Shown here piece after piece: positions 48,398 to 62,618 of a DNA stretch of 64,000 nt. How positions within the stretch are numbered: the first letter of the stretch is position 1; each line of letters opens with the position of its first letter. The position numbers were made by a program, and so were the translations under genes. Below the pieces are notes generated by a model that did not search any database, was not told where the DNA came from, and saw only the letters and a list, made by a program, of their open reading frames with translations. Source of the DNA: Patagioenas fasciata (taxonomy: Eukaryota; Chordata; Aves; Columbiformes; Columbidae); contig NC_092520.1 in assembly GCF_037038585.1 (NCBI RefSeq), positions 3,300,501 to 3,364,500 of the forward strand. The letters are read 5' to 3'.

Positions 48398-48456
48398 ATA
48401 GAATCACAGAATCATTTTGGTTGGAAAAGTCCCTCAAGATCATTGAGTCCAACGAA
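48398..48456 (-). mobile_element. CR1 LINE 3' tip, ATTTTGGTTGG subfamily
   Basis: About 58 bp, CATAGAATCACAGAATCATT to TTGAGTCCAACGA. It is the shortest clear CR1 insertion in the window. Confidence 0.88.
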
Positions 48457-49618
48457 TGATCAGCCAGGCAGGGCTGAAATTTGTCTCATATTAACCTCTG
48501 CTGTTAAGCAATGATGGGTTTTTACTTCAAATAATCCGCTATGCATTCATATTAGCAGGTTTGAAGCCTGCTGATGGGTTACTTGCTCTTGGTTGCGAAG
48601 ACACCCAAGGTCCAAGATGGGACAAGACTCCAACAGTCGGATCCCAACATGGGATAAAGGACTGGGAGCATGGCAGGGAGGAGAGGGGGTGGTGGGTAAT
48701 GATTGAGGATCAGCAGAAGCCATCGAGATAATATGAATCAAAAGTCATCACGCGTACACCCAGGCACTTTTTATTAAAACTATAATTGCTTGATCCAACC
48801 CCTGCCCTGGGGAGCATAAAGAAAAGCAAGCGGTACCAAGGTCACTGCAGACAGAAAATCAATGCAGGGAATGAATGGTAATGACTTTTCTTTGTTTTTC
48901 CTAGGTTCAAACAGAAGGACTGTGGAGATTTCCTGCTGGCATCTCCAGGGATGCACAATATCCCTCGGACTTGCTCCAGCAAAGCACTTTAGTACATTTT
49001 TAACTTTCAACATCCAAGTCTTGCTCCTCTCGACTGTGACTACAGTGGGTTCGAGCATCCCAGTGGACCGTTTTATTTCATATACACAACCATCCACTTC
49101 TCTGTGGGGCTCTGTTCTCTGTCCAAAACCATCCAATACTTCCCAGTTTTTTGCAATGACCACTGTCCTCTGCACTCCTCATGGGTGTCCTTAGGACCTT
49201 CTCTGGTCTGCAGCTGTGCTGAGATACAAAGCCAAAACCTGAATAAAAAAGCCTACCTGAGGCTTTACTAATGTGGAAGGATGTCACATTTTACACAGCA
49301 AATCCCTCTACACACATCTCAGTATTTTTTGAGTGGTTTTGTTGGTTCATTTTCTTTTTTTTTTTTTTATCAATGTAATAACACTGTTGACATGCGATTT
49401 GTGATTTACTGCAGAATTGTTCCTGAACCAGCCATTCCCATCTGCACCAGTACCACCAATGAATCCCACCTCGATGTCATATCCTTCCCATCGCTTTTCT
49501 GAACCGCTTCTTACTTATTTCAGGCTGTTCCTCCAATATGTCAAGATGTCCTTGAATTCCAATTCCAGCATGCAAAATGCTTTAGCTGAACACAAGTGAA
49601 GGACTCAGCACAAGATTA

Positions 49619-50051
49619 CACGGATGATCAAGGGAGTGGAGCATCTCCTTTCTGAGGAAAGGGTGAGAGAGCTGGGGCTCTTTAGCTTGGAGAAGAGGAG
49701 ACTGAGGGGTGACCTCATTAATGTTTACAAATATATAAAGGGCGAGTGTCAGGAGGATGGAGCCAGGATCTTCTTGGTGACAAACAATGACAGGACAAGG
49801 AGCAATGGGTACAAACTGGAACATAAGAGGTTCCACTTAAATGTGAGAAGAAACTTGTTCCTGGTGAGGGTGTCAGAGCCTGGTCCAGGCTGCCCAGGGA
49901 GGTTGTGGAGTCTCCTTCTCTGCAGACATTCAAACCCGCCTGGACACCTTCCTGTGGAACCTCAGCTGGGTGTTCCTGCTCCATGGGGGGATTGCACTGG
50001 ATGAGCTTTCCAGGTCCCTTCCAACCCCTGACATTCTCGGATTCTGTGAAA
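49619..50051 (+). mobile_element. CR1 LINE, 0.43 kb, CTCCATGGGGGG subfamily, sense
   Basis: Starts ACGGATGATCAAGGGAGTGG. It reads in one frame [20 protein letters not shown] and onward into [20 protein letters not shown], the ORF2 C-terminal end, with little damage over 126 codons, then the usual 3' region. A relatively well-preserved copy. Confidence 0.95.
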
Positions 50052-50699
50052 TACTGTACAGGCACTCAGATGGGATGGTCCTAATGCCTCTTTCTGCCCT
50101 CAAAATATCTCTTAACTGCAATAAAGTACCAGTTACAACTGTGGTAGGAAAGTAGTGCTGTAAATTTAAAATGTGGGATATCTAAGCAGTTGTGTCCTAT
50201 ACAGAAGAGATGGAACAGCTTTTTCTCTCCACTGTCCTCTGAGCTTGAACCTCAGCGCTTCTCTGATCTGGTAATTCCGGGTCTGTGTGATGCAGGAGCC
50301 AAGTGAGTGGTATTGCTCACTGGAAATGTGATCTTCATGTAGAAATGGATCGATGCTGCGAGCTGAGTATAGCGGTTTCTTTCATCGATTCCACCAAAAT
50401 TTGGATCAAACTCTTGGGAGATGTCTCTAGAGCTCCAAAGAGTCCCATCAAGGCTGATGCTGAATATAATAACACCTAAGTGATGTGAAAGTTCTGTCCA
50501 AAAAGCAGTCTGTAGTCATCAGCCAAGAAAAACCTAAGAGGTTAAATGAGGATTCAAAAGCTGGTGTCTCCTTGCCTCTCAGTGAACCTGGCCACATCAC
50601 CTGAGCATGGACATCTCGGTACCTGTGAGTATGGGATGAGTCTACATGAATGAAATCTATGAAGAGGAAAAAAACTTATTTATATAATCTGTAAATAAA

Positions 50700-51122
50700 G
50701 ACCATGGAATCACCAAACTGTTTGGGTTCAAAGGGACCTTAGAGCTCCCCCAGTGCCACCCCTGCCATGAGCAGGGACATCTTCACCAGCTCAGGTTGCT
50801 CAGAGCCCCGTCCAGCCTGGCCTGGGATGTCTCCAGGGATGGTTCATCCACCACCTCTCTGCTCAGCCTGGGCCAGGCTCTCACCACCATCAGGACCAAC
50901 AATTTCTTCCTCATGTCTGGCCTGAATCTCCCTCCTTTAGTTTAAAACCATCACCCCTTGTCCTATCACAACAGGCCCTGATAAAAAGTCTGTCCCCATC
51001 TCTCTTATCGGCCGCTTTTAAGCACTGAAAAGCAGCACTAAGGTCTCCCCGGAGCTTCTGTTCTGCAGCTGAACACCCCAACTCTCTCATCCTGTTCTCC
51101 CAGCAGAGATGTTCCAGCTCTC
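50700..51122 (-). mobile_element. CR1 LINE, 0.42 kb, CCAGTGCCACCCCTGCCATG subfamily
   Basis: Antisense copy from CCATGGAATCACCAAACTGT to CCAGCAGAGATGTTCCAGCT. It includes the ORF2 end in decayed form. Confidence 0.94.
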
Positions 51123-52240
51123 TGATCATGTATTGATTTCTACGAGCAGAATAACCTTGACCTTTGCAATTAATATCTAGCACCGTTTCGCTCCAGAAGC
51201 CCACTGCTTTCTTTAAAAAAAAACCTTCAATTTTTTCTCTGTCTCTGAGCTAGATATGCAGTAAAGTACCTGCACAGCCTCACATACCTTCAGCCCTTTT
51301 AAAGAGCAAGAAAAGTAAAGCAGCAGCCAAATAACATCAGTGACCTTGCAAAATATTTCGGTGAGAAATCTCTGGATGCTTTTTGAGACAGCACCTGCGA
51401 GGCTGGGTGGATAAACACCACGCAAGAGCTAATTGACATGAGGAGGATGTTGCTATGCAGGAGAAAGTGGACTGCAGTCCTACGAATGGATGCAGGGATG
51501 CCAGGAGCCAGCCCGTGGCTCACATCATCCTGAATTTCCTTGCCTGTACAGTGGATCTGGAGTAACCGATGCTAAAATTGTTCGCTTACAGCTCTGTGGT
51601 GGTATTTTTAGGGTTAAAACCAGATGAATGTAAAGCCTAGTGTTAAGCAGCCACGCAGCAGCTAAATGGCAAGGTTTTACAAATCTGCTGGCAGCAACGA
51701 CAACCTGGGAGGTGCCTTCACGATCATCAAATTATTAATAAAAACCCCTGCTGAGCATATTATTTTGTGCTCCTGAATTGCAGCCTGTAGACCCTTGTGA
51801 ATCTCTGCAGATGGATGGGGATGCTGGGGTCCCCGGGCTGTACCCCAATACCAGCTCATCCCTGCTCATCACCCCCTTGTTTTGCACCGCGCAGCTGCAA
51901 ATCATAGGCGTGTCATGATGCAGGAATATTTGCTTTCCTGCTCCAATGCATAGTGCTGTAAAGTGCTTTTTGAAACAAGCTGCTACCCTAGGACCACTGG
52001 TTAAATTTCCCAATTTCATGGTGTCTTTCTGTGCAGCTGCCCGAGGGTCACATCCTCTCCCCCAGGTAATTCTGTTGGTGTTACAGGAGCTGCAGTGATT
52101 TTTACAGATGGAGCCAGTGCCATTCTTTCCAAGCATGAGCAGCACATTGTTTCAGGCAACCCACCCATCAACCTGAGAACATCACCCAAATGCATCCTGC
52201 TTCTCAAAACTGAATTAGAGCTCCATCAAAAATAAAAATT

Positions 52241-52267
52241 AATATATATATATGTATATATATATTA
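52241..52267. repeat. (AT)n microsatellite
   Basis: TATATATATATGTATATATA type, 27 bp. Confidence 0.85.
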
Positions 52268-52557
52268 AAAAAGCAGCCTCCCCACCTTCCCAGCACCAAA
52301 ACACCCTGTTTTGTAGCCTCAGCAGCACAACTTGCAGCTGGGTCCTCGAAGCAGCAAGAGTTTCTCTGTATTCACACCGTGTTTGCAAAGTGCTGCGAGG
52401 TCCCTTCAGGTGAAGGCACCGTTTGAGCGAAAGGAGTTATTAATAGAAAGCAAAATGTGTTTGCGATATAACACTCACAACATTGGACTTGGGGAGGAGA
52501 GATGAGTTGAAGGTTAAAGCAGTGCCTTGGCAAACAGCTTGGCTTCTCTGTGTGCAT

Positions 52558-52592
52558 ATGTGTGTATATATATATATATATAAAAATATAAA
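52558..52592. repeat. (TA)n microsatellite
   Basis: GTGTATATATATATATATAT followed by AAAATATAAA. Confidence 0.85.
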
Positions 52593-54389
52593 GGACATTG
52601 GAAGGATAGCCAGAAAGCTGAGTTATAAATCAAGAGAAATAAAATTTCCATCCCATAAAACTTTCCTAAAACTGCCTTTTTCCCTCCTGGCTTGCAGGAC
52701 AGCATCCATGCTCTTGCCCTGGTGCAGCAAAGTTTGAGATCTCAGCATTAGTGCTACGAACACATTCAGCTAAAAGCAAAGAAAAGTGAGATTGATGCAG
52801 GATAAAGTGAAGAAGTGCTTAGAATGTGAAGGCTTGTTCAGCCGGTAGGAGACTGAAAAACCAAAGATCAGGCTCTAAATGTGAGAGAAGACAAATTTAC
52901 AGCGGCTGTTTGTGATTTATTTGGCAAAGGAAGGACAGGGAAAGTCCTGGTGTCTAAATTAGCTGATCCCTCTCCTCATCTCTTTATTTATTGTTTGTGT
53001 TACAGTGGTAGCTTGAAGCTGTCAAGTGAGATTGGAGTCTGTTCTATGGCATCTGCTCCTGCATTCAGGAGAAGTTGGTGGTCTAAACAGACATGGCAGC
53101 GACTGGGAGGGGAGAAGGAGAAATGTTTGACATGTCCTTTGATAGAATAACCGATTTAGCAGACAAAAGAACTGTGAGAATCTACCTGGTTTCAGTAAAG
53201 CACTTGCTACAGGGCCACGTGGGAAATCATTAATTACGCCAGTGAACACGAACATCAGCAGAATGGGAAAACTGGGCAAGCGAAACAACAGTGATGAGTG
53301 TTGGAAGGCTGAGCTGCAGCCTGGAAGGAGGTTAGCAGTGTTTAACTTCTTTAAGGCTGGCTTTGGCACAAAAAAGTAGGACAACACTGATGAGACCTCC
53401 TAATGGCACAATGTTGTAGGCAGCACCGATACAAAGGAAGATCGGGATATCACAGAGGAAGAAAGGGATTGACCTTGACTGCCATGTTCAAAATGGGATA
53501 AAAACTATTAGTACTAAATTCTAGGCTTGGTGCTAATCACCAACATTTTTTGCTATAGGATGGGAGCTTCACGGCTGGAATTGCCTAAGCAGGAGAACGA
53601 TGTGTAGGTTATCAAAGATGGGTGAGGGATTCATGATGTACCTGTAATTCCCACAAACATGACATGGGAATCTCAGCAGAAATGGAGATCTCATCTCCGA
53701 AGGCTGATAGTTTGCATCTGTGTTTAAAAAAGTGTGATTTCATCTAGGAAGACCTGGAGAGAAATGGTCAATACAAGGAGTAAAAAGGAGACCAAAAAAC
53801 TTTGACTTGCTAGTGGACATGGTTCATGGAGACACTGAACAGTGACCTCCAGATAGGAGAAAAGCACTAAGCGATGCAGTGCCAACAAAACTGCAAAATA
53901 TAACCTCTCCATTGACTCAGACTGGAAATGAGATGATGGTTGCAAACCATCGGAGACGGAGGTCTTGGCACACTCTTCCAGATGGCATCATGCAACTGAC
54001 AATCTGCTTTTTCTGAGGCAGAGCTTCAGAGCTTAGTTGTAAAGACTAAATAAGGAGGTGCTTATGAGTGGACTTACTGGTTCAGATGGTCCCATCCAGT
54101 CTTGAGTGCTTAAAGGTCCCTGCTGAGGTGACACATCGGAGCAGGAGCAGAGCAAAAATTGCCCAGGTACGTTGAGTCCGTCACCTGAATGCCACCTCCA
54201 CCTCCTCCCCCTGCTCAAGCCTGTCCTATGGCATGCACAGCCCAGCTCCACCTTGCACACAGTCAAAGCAGCAAAATTAATATTGCCCACACTGTTGAGC
54301 AGCTCCCAGTTGGCTTTTGGGGTTGGATAGTGTCCACCTTAATGTGATTGCAGGGAATATGCTGGGAAATACTTCAACTTGGAGATACT

Positions 54390-54886
54390 ACCAAATGACT
54401 GCAGTATGTTCAATTCTGGGCTCCTGAGTTTAAGAAGGACAAGGAATTACTGGAGAGAGTCCAGTGAAGAGCTGCAAAGATGATGAGGGGTCTAGAGCAT
54501 CTTATAAGGAAAGACTCAGAGAGCTGGGGCTGTTTAGCCTGGAGAAGAGAAGCTGAGAGGGGATCTTATTTATGAATATAAATATCTCAAGGGTGTGTGT
54601 CAAGAGGGTGGACCAGACTTAACATGCCCAACAACAGGATGAGGGGCAATGGATACAGACTGAAACATAGGAGGTTCCGTCTGAGTATGAGGAGAAACGT
54701 CTTTGCTTTGAGGTGCCAGAGCCTGGCCCAGGCTGCCCAGAGAGACTGTGGAGTCTCCTTCTCTGCAGACATTCAAACCCACCTGGACACCTTCCTGTGT
54801 GATCTGCTCTGGTGACCCTGCGTTAGCAGGTGAGTTGGACTGGGGGATCTCCAGAGGTCCCTTCCAACCTCAACCATCCTGTGATC
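54390..54886 (+). mobile_element. CR1 LINE, 0.5 kb, GTGATCTGCTCTGGTGACC subfamily, sense
   Basis: Starts in the ORF2 end (CAATTCTGGGCTCCTGAGTT) and continues through GGAGAAGAGAAGCTGAGAGG to AACCTCAACCATCCTGTGAT. It is the sense counterpart of the copy at 44.5 kb. Confidence 0.94.
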
Positions 54887-55698
54887 TCCAGTTTGGAGAT
54901 ACCACCAAGAGCCTTTCTCAGCTGGTGGACTATACCCAAAGGAGATTAAGACACTGAGTGTGGCAGGATTGCTACCTGTCTGCAACACCCATCTCCATCC
55001 TCTTCATGTTTCAGGAAACACAAGAGCTTCCTCCACCCATGGTTGTTACATACTCATACGACTGGTCCTTGCGGTATCAGCAGACATCATGTCTCCTCCT
55101 GCTGCTAAAGGTACGTATCAAGTAACAGCTGAGCCAGAGCTCAGCCTTAGTCAAAGCTGCCAAACATCTATCTGAACAGCCTTTTCCGGATGGAAGAAAA
55201 CATCATGTCCCTTCCCTTCCAGATGAGGGCAAAATTGCATCCATTTGCTTGCACGGGTTACTTTAATGGCACTTCCATCCAATTTGGGAGTTCGTAGCTG
55301 AAATGACACTGGGAAATGAAATTTGCCCAGGAATGTTCTCTGGACTCACACTATTAGACCCCCTTAGCACCCAAAACAAGGTGGTTGCGCCCAAGCTGCT
55401 CAATGGGGTCAGTTCTTGGTCTGTCCCCACTCTCAAATGAGCCTGGGAAGAGTGCTAGGGTGTGTTTCAACAACTGAAGAGTGTAGATGACCATGTCCCC
55501 ATGCCCAGGAACGTGTTCTGGAACTGTTTAATTTATCAGGACAGACCCAGCCTGTAGTTCCGATCGGAATTTTCGGAGGCCAATGGAAAATTTCCCACCA
55601 AGTTTGGCAAACCTGACAGCACGAGCCAGTATTACCAAGTGTCTCACCGAGATGGGACATGTTCTCCAATGGAGATTTTCAAGATTAGATTAGATAAA

Positions 55699-55921
55699 AT
55701 CATAGAATCATAGAAGGGACCTTCCCAGCTCCCCCAGTGCCCCCCCTGCCATGAGCAGGGACATCTTCACCAGCTCAGGTTGCTCAGAGCCCCGTCCAGC
55801 CTGGCCTGGGATGTCTCCAGGGATGGTTCATCCACCACCTCTCTGCCCAACCTGGGCCAGGCTCTCACCACCCTCAGGGGCAACAATTTCTTCCTCACAT
55901 CTGGCCTGAATCTCCTTTAGT
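55699..55921 (-). mobile_element. CR1 LINE fragment, CCAGTGCCCCCCCTGCCATG subfamily
   Basis: Antisense copy from AAATCATAGAATCATAGAAG to CATCTGGCCTGAATCTCCTT. The usual AGTTTGGGTTGGA block at the 3' end is deleted. Confidence 0.92.
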
Positions 55922-57344
55922 GACTCTGTAGCCTGCTCCAGCCCTCCTGCATGGACATCCCTCCCTAATTTAGCTCCTCTCTATCTCAGAAAAATACACA
56001 GCAAGTCTCCAGCACTGACTCATTCATCTCTATAGCTACTACAAATTCTCATTTGCTCTGTATCTTTAGTAGCTCCAGGGCTTGAGATGAATGACAGCAA
56101 CATTAGCAACAGGCAACTCATTAATACCAGAGGCAGTCCAAAATTTTCCATTTCTTTCTTGTTTTGTTTCCTCTGATAGGAAAGGAAATTGGTGGGGAAA
56201 AGAAATAATTGCCTTGGTTAAAAAAAACCATATATCCTTTTGGTGAAGAACTTGAAATACAGGTTTTGCAATATTCTTTGGGGAAAATTAATTACCTTGC
56301 TGCTCATTTTGACAGTCTGCAAAGGGGGTGAAATTTCCCTTTTCCCTTTTCTATCTTTTTCTCTTCAGGGAAAACATGTAACAAAAGGAGAAGAACGCAA
56401 GACAAAGAAGAGGAAAAAAATACCCAGGAAACACTAAATTCTAGCATTTTCTCATCATTTTCCAACAAAAATGGAAAATGTACATTCCTTCTTGCATTTT
56501 TGCCAGATGTGCTTCCAATTGTTCCACTTCCACCCCCATCCCCTCCATCCTTCAGTGCCACAAAGAGAAAAGCTCTGCTCATCCCTTCAGGAGTTCAGGT
56601 GGCAAAATCACCCCAAAAAAACTCAAGTACCGGAGTTACCACCTCTATGCCCAATACAGATGAAACCCTCAACGATGCCACCAGATCCTCCAATGGGACA
56701 TCAGATGATTGAAGAAGAAAGGGTTTCATCCAGCAGCAACGGCTTTCCAAGGAGCTGGAAAGCCACCAGGCTGGGCCCTGATTCTTATGTACAAGCCAAG
56801 GTAGCCACATCAACCTGGTGTTCCTACTCGCTGGAAGACGCCTGGTCCTGGTCCCTCAGGCCACCACCAGAAGCAGGAATTAAGACGGAGTGAAGGGAGA
56901 TACAACCTGCTCCTGTAGTGTTGCTTGAGCAGCTTTGGGGAGGGAAACTGAGCCAAGAAGCACCTTGGTGCTGGAACCTGTGTCACACCAGAGCACGCCT
57001 GGTCACAGTGGTGGCTTCCAGCACCTTGACCTCAGAAAAACAACAGCAAACAGGAGAACGATGCCCTGGAGCTGTACTCTGATCCCAGCTCTAGTCCTGA
57101 TGCACAGTGGTAGGTCACTCAGTCCCCCTGCCTCAGTTTCCCCACAGCCAAAGAGGAATAGCCACAGGGCACTAATTAGTGAACAGTTGCCATCATGTGC
57201 AACTTGATCACCTCCAAACTTACTTGCTACTGGTGGCTTCAAACCAGACGTTGCCCTGGGAGCCACTTAACTTTTGGAGACCATTAGGAATGAGCATGTC
57301 CTGCCGTTGTTTCCCTTGGTTTGCCAAGGGGATTCATGTGGGCA
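55922..57344. other. Unassigned intron 1 stretch
   Basis: No recognised repeat; open frames up to 140 codons lack any recognisable domain. Confidence 0.5.
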
Positions 57345-57530
57345 TAAGTACATAAATAAATCCTATATAGAAACAGATATTTAATAAATAGATAAACTGG
57401 AAATATATAAAAAAAATATAAATGCAGAGATATATAAATACAAATAATACAACTGAAGAAAATAGAAAAATATAAATAATATAAATACTACAAATACTGT
57501 AAATAAATAATGTAAATAAATGCTGTTTAT
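57345..57530. repeat. AT-rich low-complexity tract
   Basis: About 185 bp of irregular TAAATA, AATATA and ATAAATAA units, almost without G or C. It is not a clean microsatellite. Confidence 0.85.
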
Positions 57531-57736
57531 TCTGTAGGATCTCTGGGAACAGGCAGTCTCTTACAGATGTGCACAGCCCTGACATTGCTGCTCTGGCCTC
57601 GCTGAAGATTTCTGGGCTCGAACACTAATGCAAACAAATCATCCATCCCTCGGGCTGGGAGTAGCGTCCATGCCCTGTGGACATCACCACTGGGCATCAC
57701 ATCTGCTTTGTGAGTCCAAGCAGACCATGATCTCCA

Positions 57737-58390
57737 CAATCACGGAATCACAAAATCATTTTGGTTGGAAAAGACCCTCAAGATCATCAAGTTCAACTGT
57801 TAACCCAGCTCTAGCACTAACCCATGTCCCTGAGAACCTCATGTCCGTTTGTCCAACCCTCCAGGGATGGTGACTCCAGCACTGCCCTGGGCAGCCTGTT
57901 CCAATGCCCCACAGCCCTTTGGGGAAGAAATTGGTCCCCACATCCAACCTCAACCTCCCCTGGCGCAACTTGAGGCCGTTTCCTCTGCTCCTGGCGCTTG
58001 TTCCTGGGGAGCAGAGCCTGACCCCCCCTGGCTCCAAGCTCCTTTCAGGCAGTTCAGAGATCAGAAGGTCTCCCCTCAGCTCCTGTTCTCCAGCTGAACC
58101 CCCCAGGTCCCTCAGCCGCTCCCATCACACTTGTGCTCCAGCTCCTTCCCCAGCTCCGTTCCCTTCTCTCAACTCGCTCCAGCACCTCAAGGCCTTTCTT
58201 GGTGTGAGGGGCCCAAAACTGCCCCCAGGATTGGTGGTTTGGCCTCCCCAGGTCCCAGCACAGGGACGGTCACTACCCTGGGCCTGCTGGCCACACCAGT
58301 GCTGGTCCCAGCCAGGATGCTGGTGGCCTCTTGGCCACCTGGGCACACGCTGGCTCATGTTCAGCCGCTGGCACCAACACCCACAGGTAA
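57737..58390 (-). mobile_element. CR1 LINE, 0.65 kb, ATTTTGGTTGG subfamily
   Basis: This is the longest copy of this subfamily here, antisense, from CACAATCACGGAATCACAAA through GGGCCCAAAACTGCCCCCAG to TGTTCAGCCGCTGGCACC. It serves as the reference for the truncated copies at 10.2, 14.9 and 16.4 kb. Confidence 0.94.
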
Positions 58391-60401
58391 TGTTCAATAT
58401 TCATTTGTCTTGGTATGAAGAGGTTAGTAAGGGGAATTTCCCCCTTTATCTTGGACTTCCCTGATGACCTTGGGCTAGTTGCTTACACTATCCCATGGTC
58501 TGTTCCCTCACCTGGAAATAATATTAAAGGTGACAGAGCAAGTTTAAAAACCACTCCTGGTGTGCTCTTTGGTTTCTCCAAGGGATTGTTTCCCAGCCCT
58601 GGAGTATCACATTATGCTGATTTGCAGCAGTGGCAGAAGGCTGTAAGGAAATCGTCCCTTGCTCCTGGGGAACTTTCATCCATGCACAAGTCCAGTAAAA
58701 GCCATGGAGGACAAGCCCCATATGAGCCATCCTTGCTGCTCTCTAGTAGAAGGTCACTAGGAGATAATTTTGGCTGCTGGGTGAGCCCCAAAGGTTGCCC
58801 AAATAATCTCCATCCTTGGAGATGTTTCCAGTATGGACTTCTGTGAGATGCAATGTTCTCCAAACTAATAGGGATTTGGAGAATTTGGCTTTTCAAAAGA
58901 ACCCAAACAATAAACAACACTTACAAGATACCTAATTTGAACAGAAAATGAGAACAATTAGCCACAACATCACTTATGCATTAATGAAGAGGCGCTTATG
59001 TCCCAGGGCTGAGCGTCAGAGCAAACACTTCTCTTGCAATACGCTGCAAGGAAGGAAAAAACATGAAAGCGGGAGGGCAGATGAGGATCCAAGGGCAAAA
59101 AGAAGCCCTAAGGGTGTCCTGAAAAATGAGGAGCAACACAATGAAGGCTGAAGCCTTCATGTTTCTCCTGGGTTTAACATCTGAGCCAATCCAACCTCTT
59201 TGCTTGGGGAGCAAACCCAGCCCAGCCCAGCCTGCTGCAATGGTGGTCGAACGGATTTGCTGGAGAAGACAGGAGGGATGGTACATGGAGGGATGGGAGG
59301 GCAAGCAATCTGCATTTGAATATAGAAGCAAATAAGTCTAATTATCCTTTGCACCAGTGGAAGAGAGCAACACAACAGCTCTCCAGCTCCAGAACTTCTT
59401 CAGTCCTGCCATCATTAACATGAGACCTTGCAAGATGACCAGACAAAAATATGGTATCTAAGATCACAACTGGTCAAAGCACATTAAAGGACTGTTTCAC
59501 TTCTGGAAAACCCTTTTCCCACACTCTCCACCCCTACAAAACAGAGATCCTGACAATCCCTGGCCATTTTCCTGTATCTCAGCCAACCACCATCACACCT
59601 GGATGCAGCTGAGCCCGCAGCATCACTCACATCCCTAGCAAGAGAATACACCGAACTACAGCAAAAATAAAAATCTCACTGCTCGAACCGTTTCCCACTC
59701 AGGGACATGGGAAAGAAGATGATTGCCAGGTTTGCCATGCCACACGGTCACCAGTGGGACACAGGAGTCAAAACCCAGCTGCATTTTAAATCTGCATGAA
59801 TTTACTACCTGTTTGATGGCAGGGTGTCACCTCTAAACCCCCCTGAGGAGGAAAAATCATTCTTGCAATAGCATAAATGCTTTGGCATTCCTGTGGGTAT
59901 GGGGAGAAGCAAAAAGGCTGCGATTACACTTTTGCCACAACAAACCCCAGCTTTGCTCTCTGCCACCTCCACCCCGGCCTCGGCAGCATTGGGTTCTGCC
60001 AAAGAAAGCTCTGGAAAACACAATCACAGCAAATCCTCCTTGCAAACGTACGAGCGGGGCAGCCACCCCGTCACTTTTGTTTTGCATTTGTAATGCATCC
60101 AACCCCCTTCACCCAGAGAGAAACAACAACAACAGCATCTCGCGGCAAGGAGTTTTGCGCTCCGAATCCCAAATGAGATCTCTTCTGGGGTGAAATAAGG
60201 GCACCCCTTTTTTAGCCTGGGGTGAGGGGATGATGGGGGGGGACGACAGAGGGTTGTGCCACCCCCCCGTGCCGCGCTGCGTTAAACATGGCAGCATCCG
60301 AAGGCTGCCCCACCCAAGCGGCCTAGGATGCACGTCACCCGCATCCCGCCGTGTCCCTGGGACGCTTTGTCTCGGGGATGCTATGGGCCCCAGGGCGTTG
60401 T
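58391..60401. other. Unassigned intron 1 stretch approaching the CpG island
   Basis: GC content rises from about 60.0 kb with several G-runs (60226-60242). No exon recognised. Confidence 0.5.
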
Positions 60402-60450
60402 GTGGGACCCTCCTCGGCGTGGGACCCTCCTGGGCGTGGGACCCCCAGGG
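60402..60450 (+). repeat. 17-bp tandem repeat, about 2.9 copies
   Basis: GTGGGACCCTCCTCGGC, GTGGGACCCTCCTGGGC and a partial GTGGGACCCCCAGGG follow one another. It lies in GC-rich intron 1 sequence just downstream of the MAP6 CpG island. Confidence 0.9.
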
Positions 60451-60866
60451 TGCAGTGATGTGGTTGGGATGCTGGTCCTTTAGGTTGGATCCCTTTAGCC
60501 AGGGATGCGCTATAGGAAAGGACCAGTGGAGACTTGCACATCCCGGGGAAGCGACCCAAACCTCTCCAAGGTGGTGGGTGCCTTTGAATTTTGGGCTGTG
60601 GTGGGGTGGGGAACACCCAAAGCTGCTCCAAATCCACACGGTAAGAAAGATCCGTGGATTCACTATCTGCACAGCACCTACCCACGCCCCATCGATGCCA
60701 CCCAGAGAGGTGGGGAATTTTAAGGTACACCCCCACGCAGGGCAGGAGACCATCAAAACCACCCCCCAAAACGCTTCAAAGCCTCATTCCCACACCTCCC
60801 GGGGATGGGCAAGAGGGGACAGGAGAAGGGTTGAGGGTCGGGATTTGGGGAGTGGGGGGGATCTCA

Positions 60867-62219
<1,353 letters not shown>

Positions 62220-62618
62220 TGGATGGTCAAAGAAGAAATAGTACTGACACAATCAGATCATAGCAACTAGTCAAAATATAAAGGACTTTGGACAGGTTGT
62301 GCTGAAGTACATTTCTCATAATTGTAAAGGGTGATAGCCCAGACTCGTGAGAATGGTATCCCGGGCCGGATAATTGCTTCCAAGTACATGCGATGTGTGA
62401 ATGTCTTTGGGCCTGGTCTGTGAATGAGTGGGAATGTAACTGAAACGGACATAACATGAGTGTGGTGTGTTTTTAATAACAATTATTGATAAAATATCTT
62501 AGTCCAGGCCCATATCTGTAAATCCTGTAAACTGTCAATGGCTAGTAAAGAGGGCCTCAGCCTGGCTCAGCTCTCTGCTCTGCCCGGCTCTGCACTCTGT
62601 CTTGAACAAGATCTCTGC
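62220..62618. other. Short unique stretch between CR1 and the CA tract
   Basis: Ordinary sequence upstream of MAP6 without recognised genes or repeats. Confidence 0.6.

Larger units (their letters stand above)
51123..54389. other. 3.3-kb CR1-free part of MAP6 intron 1
   Basis: Contains two (TA)n microsatellites, otherwise unassigned. Confidence 0.5.
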
